Positions 54,158 to 54,849 of a stretch of 54,849 nucleotides of DNA are shown one piece after another. This stretch comes from an uncultured bacterium (GTDB lineage: Bacteria; Bacillota; Clostridia; Oscillospirales; Ruminococcaceae), in NCBI GenBank assembly GCA_905214265.1, contig CAJMLQ010000003.1, forward strand, positions 1 to 54,849, written 5' to 3'. The position numbers were made by a program, and so were the translations under genes. Every line of letters starts with the position of its first letter. The stretch's first letter is position 1. Under the pieces are notes generated by a model. That model searched no databases and was not told the origin of the DNA. It saw nothing but the letters and a program-made list of their open reading frames with translations.

Positions 54158-54849
54158 TTATTTGAACAGGGTGCCGATACCCTCGTTGGACAGCATTTCG
54201 ATGAGGATGGAGTGCTGGATGCGGCCGTCGATGATGCAGGTCTTGGAAACGCCGCGGCGGACCGCCTCCACGCAGCATTCGATTTTGGGGATCATGCCGC
54301 CGGAGATGATGCCCTGCTTGACCAGATAGGGGACCTCGCTGACCTGAACCTCGGGGATCAGGGTGGATTCGTCGTTCTTATCCCGAAGCAGGCCCCGGAT
54401 GTCGGTCATCAGGATGAGGTTCTCCGCTTGGAGAGCTGAGGCGATGCGTGCGGCCGCGGTGTCGGCGTTGATGTTGTAGACTTGGCCGGCGGAATCGGTG
54501 GCCACCGTCGCGATGACGGGGATATATCCGTTATTCAGGGCGTCCAGGATGGGTTGGACCTTCACGCCGGTGATCTCGCCGACAAAGCCAAGGTCCTGCT
54601 CCCCTTCCAGCTTTTTCACCTGGAGCATGCCGCCGTCAGAGCCGCAGAGTCCCAGCGCCCGGCCGCCGTGCTGCTCCAGAAGGGAAACCAGCGCCTTGTT
54701 GATCTTGCCGGCCAGGACCATCCGGACCACCTCGGCGGTCTCCGCATCGGTATAGCGCAGGCCGCCGATGAACCGGCTTTCGATCTGCATCCGCTTCAAA
54801 GCCTCGCTGATCTCCGGGCCGCCGCCGTGGACCAGGACCGCCTTGATCC
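54158..54849 (-). CDS. argB: N-acetylglutamate kinase (partial, 5' end outside window)
   Basis: Second enzyme of arginine synthesis, phosphorylating N-acetylglutamate. The frame enters from the right edge with VLVHGGGPEISEALKRM, the nucleotide-binding glycine loop, continues through RFIGGLRYTDAETAE, VGEITGVKVQPILDAL and IATVATDSAGQVYNINADTAA, and ends LIEMLSNEGIGTLFK. About 230 codons are inside the window and perhaps 60 are missing. An ATG at 54799 exists within the frame but cuts the GGGP loop, so it is not the true start. It precedes the GNAT gene by 12 bases. Confidence 0.95.
   Translation of the reverse strand, partial: IKAVLVHGGGPEISEALKRMQIESRFIGGLRYTDAETAEVVRMVLAGKINKALVSLLEQHGGRALGLCGSDGGMLQVKKLEGEQDLGFVGEITGVKVQPILDALNNGYIPVIATVATDSAGQVYNINADTAAARIASALQAENLILMTDIRGLLRDKNDESTLIPEVQVSEVPYLVKQGIISGGMIPKIECCVEAVRRGVSKTCIIDGRIQHSILIEMLSNEGIGTLFK

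Overview
The window reads as chromosome of a low-oxygen, Gram-positive Clostridia member, probably from the Oscillospiraceae/Ruminococcaceae side of the gut Firmicutes. The support is: a split iron-sulfur L-serine dehydratase, a SigH-type sigma factor, a perfect CIRCE operator, the tig-clpP-clpX and rplS-lepB-ylqF-rnhB blocks, strong AGGAGG ribosome sites with many TTG/GTG starts, spaced TTGACA-17-TATAAT promoters, a serpin and a PocR-type AraC regulator. Coding DNA looks moderately GC-rich. No phage, insertion sequence, CRISPR array or rRNA was seen. The genus is not claimed.

Layout. 1-2884 (minus): an oligosaccharide ABC importer of the LplB/LplC type with its lipoprotein (cut by the window edge) and its own promoter. 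3253-7317 (plus): serine dehydratase sdaAB-sdaAA with a TIM-barrel isomerase behind a promoter carrying two matched dyads, then asnS. 7355-10820 (plus): a GNAT gene and larE-larB-larC for the nickel-pincer cofactor. 10836-14403 (minus): a CsbB-like glycosyltransferase and YfhO-like membrane protein. 14424-16653: nucleotidase, small zinc proteins, SigH-like sigma factor and a degenerate tRNA-like sequence. 16695-16894 (minus): a complete purine riboswitch transcription unit with no gene behind it. 16915-21407 (minus): DUF4434 protein, glycerophosphodiesterase, ABC-F ATPase, cytidylate-kinase-like protein.

21525-29446: PAP2 phosphatase, CIRCE-controlled htpG, homocysteine methyltransferase, serpin, an internally deleted RecQ (minus), an amidase, and rpsF-ssb-rpsR with two promoters and a leader. 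29530-33169: zinc phospholipase-like protein, Atg22-type MFS transporter, short CapD-like enzyme. 33184-44377 (almost all minus): clpX-clpP-tig, phosphoesterase, thrC, a small DUF6897-like gene, dipeptidase, an RNase HII-YraN fusion, ylqF, two signal peptidases and rplS with a leader. 44483-48224 (minus): an inducible sugar module (isomerase plus Gfo/Idh oxidoreductase) with a cre/LacI-type operator at its start site, and the PocR-AraC regulator. 48219-50936 (minus): unknown protein, RACo-like reductive activator, DUF2284 protein. 51041-54849 (minus): a GGDEF-like remnant, then argF, argD, a GNAT gene and argB (cut by the edge).

The most unusual items are the gene-less purine riboswitch (16695-16894), the in-frame RecQ deletion joining motifs 0-Ib directly to the HRDC domain (26613-27173), the serpin with an intact inhibitory hinge, the lar cofactor genes without larA, the tRNA-like element, and the paired dyads at the serine dehydratase promoter. 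All calls come from reading the sequence; no database search or computed alignment was available.
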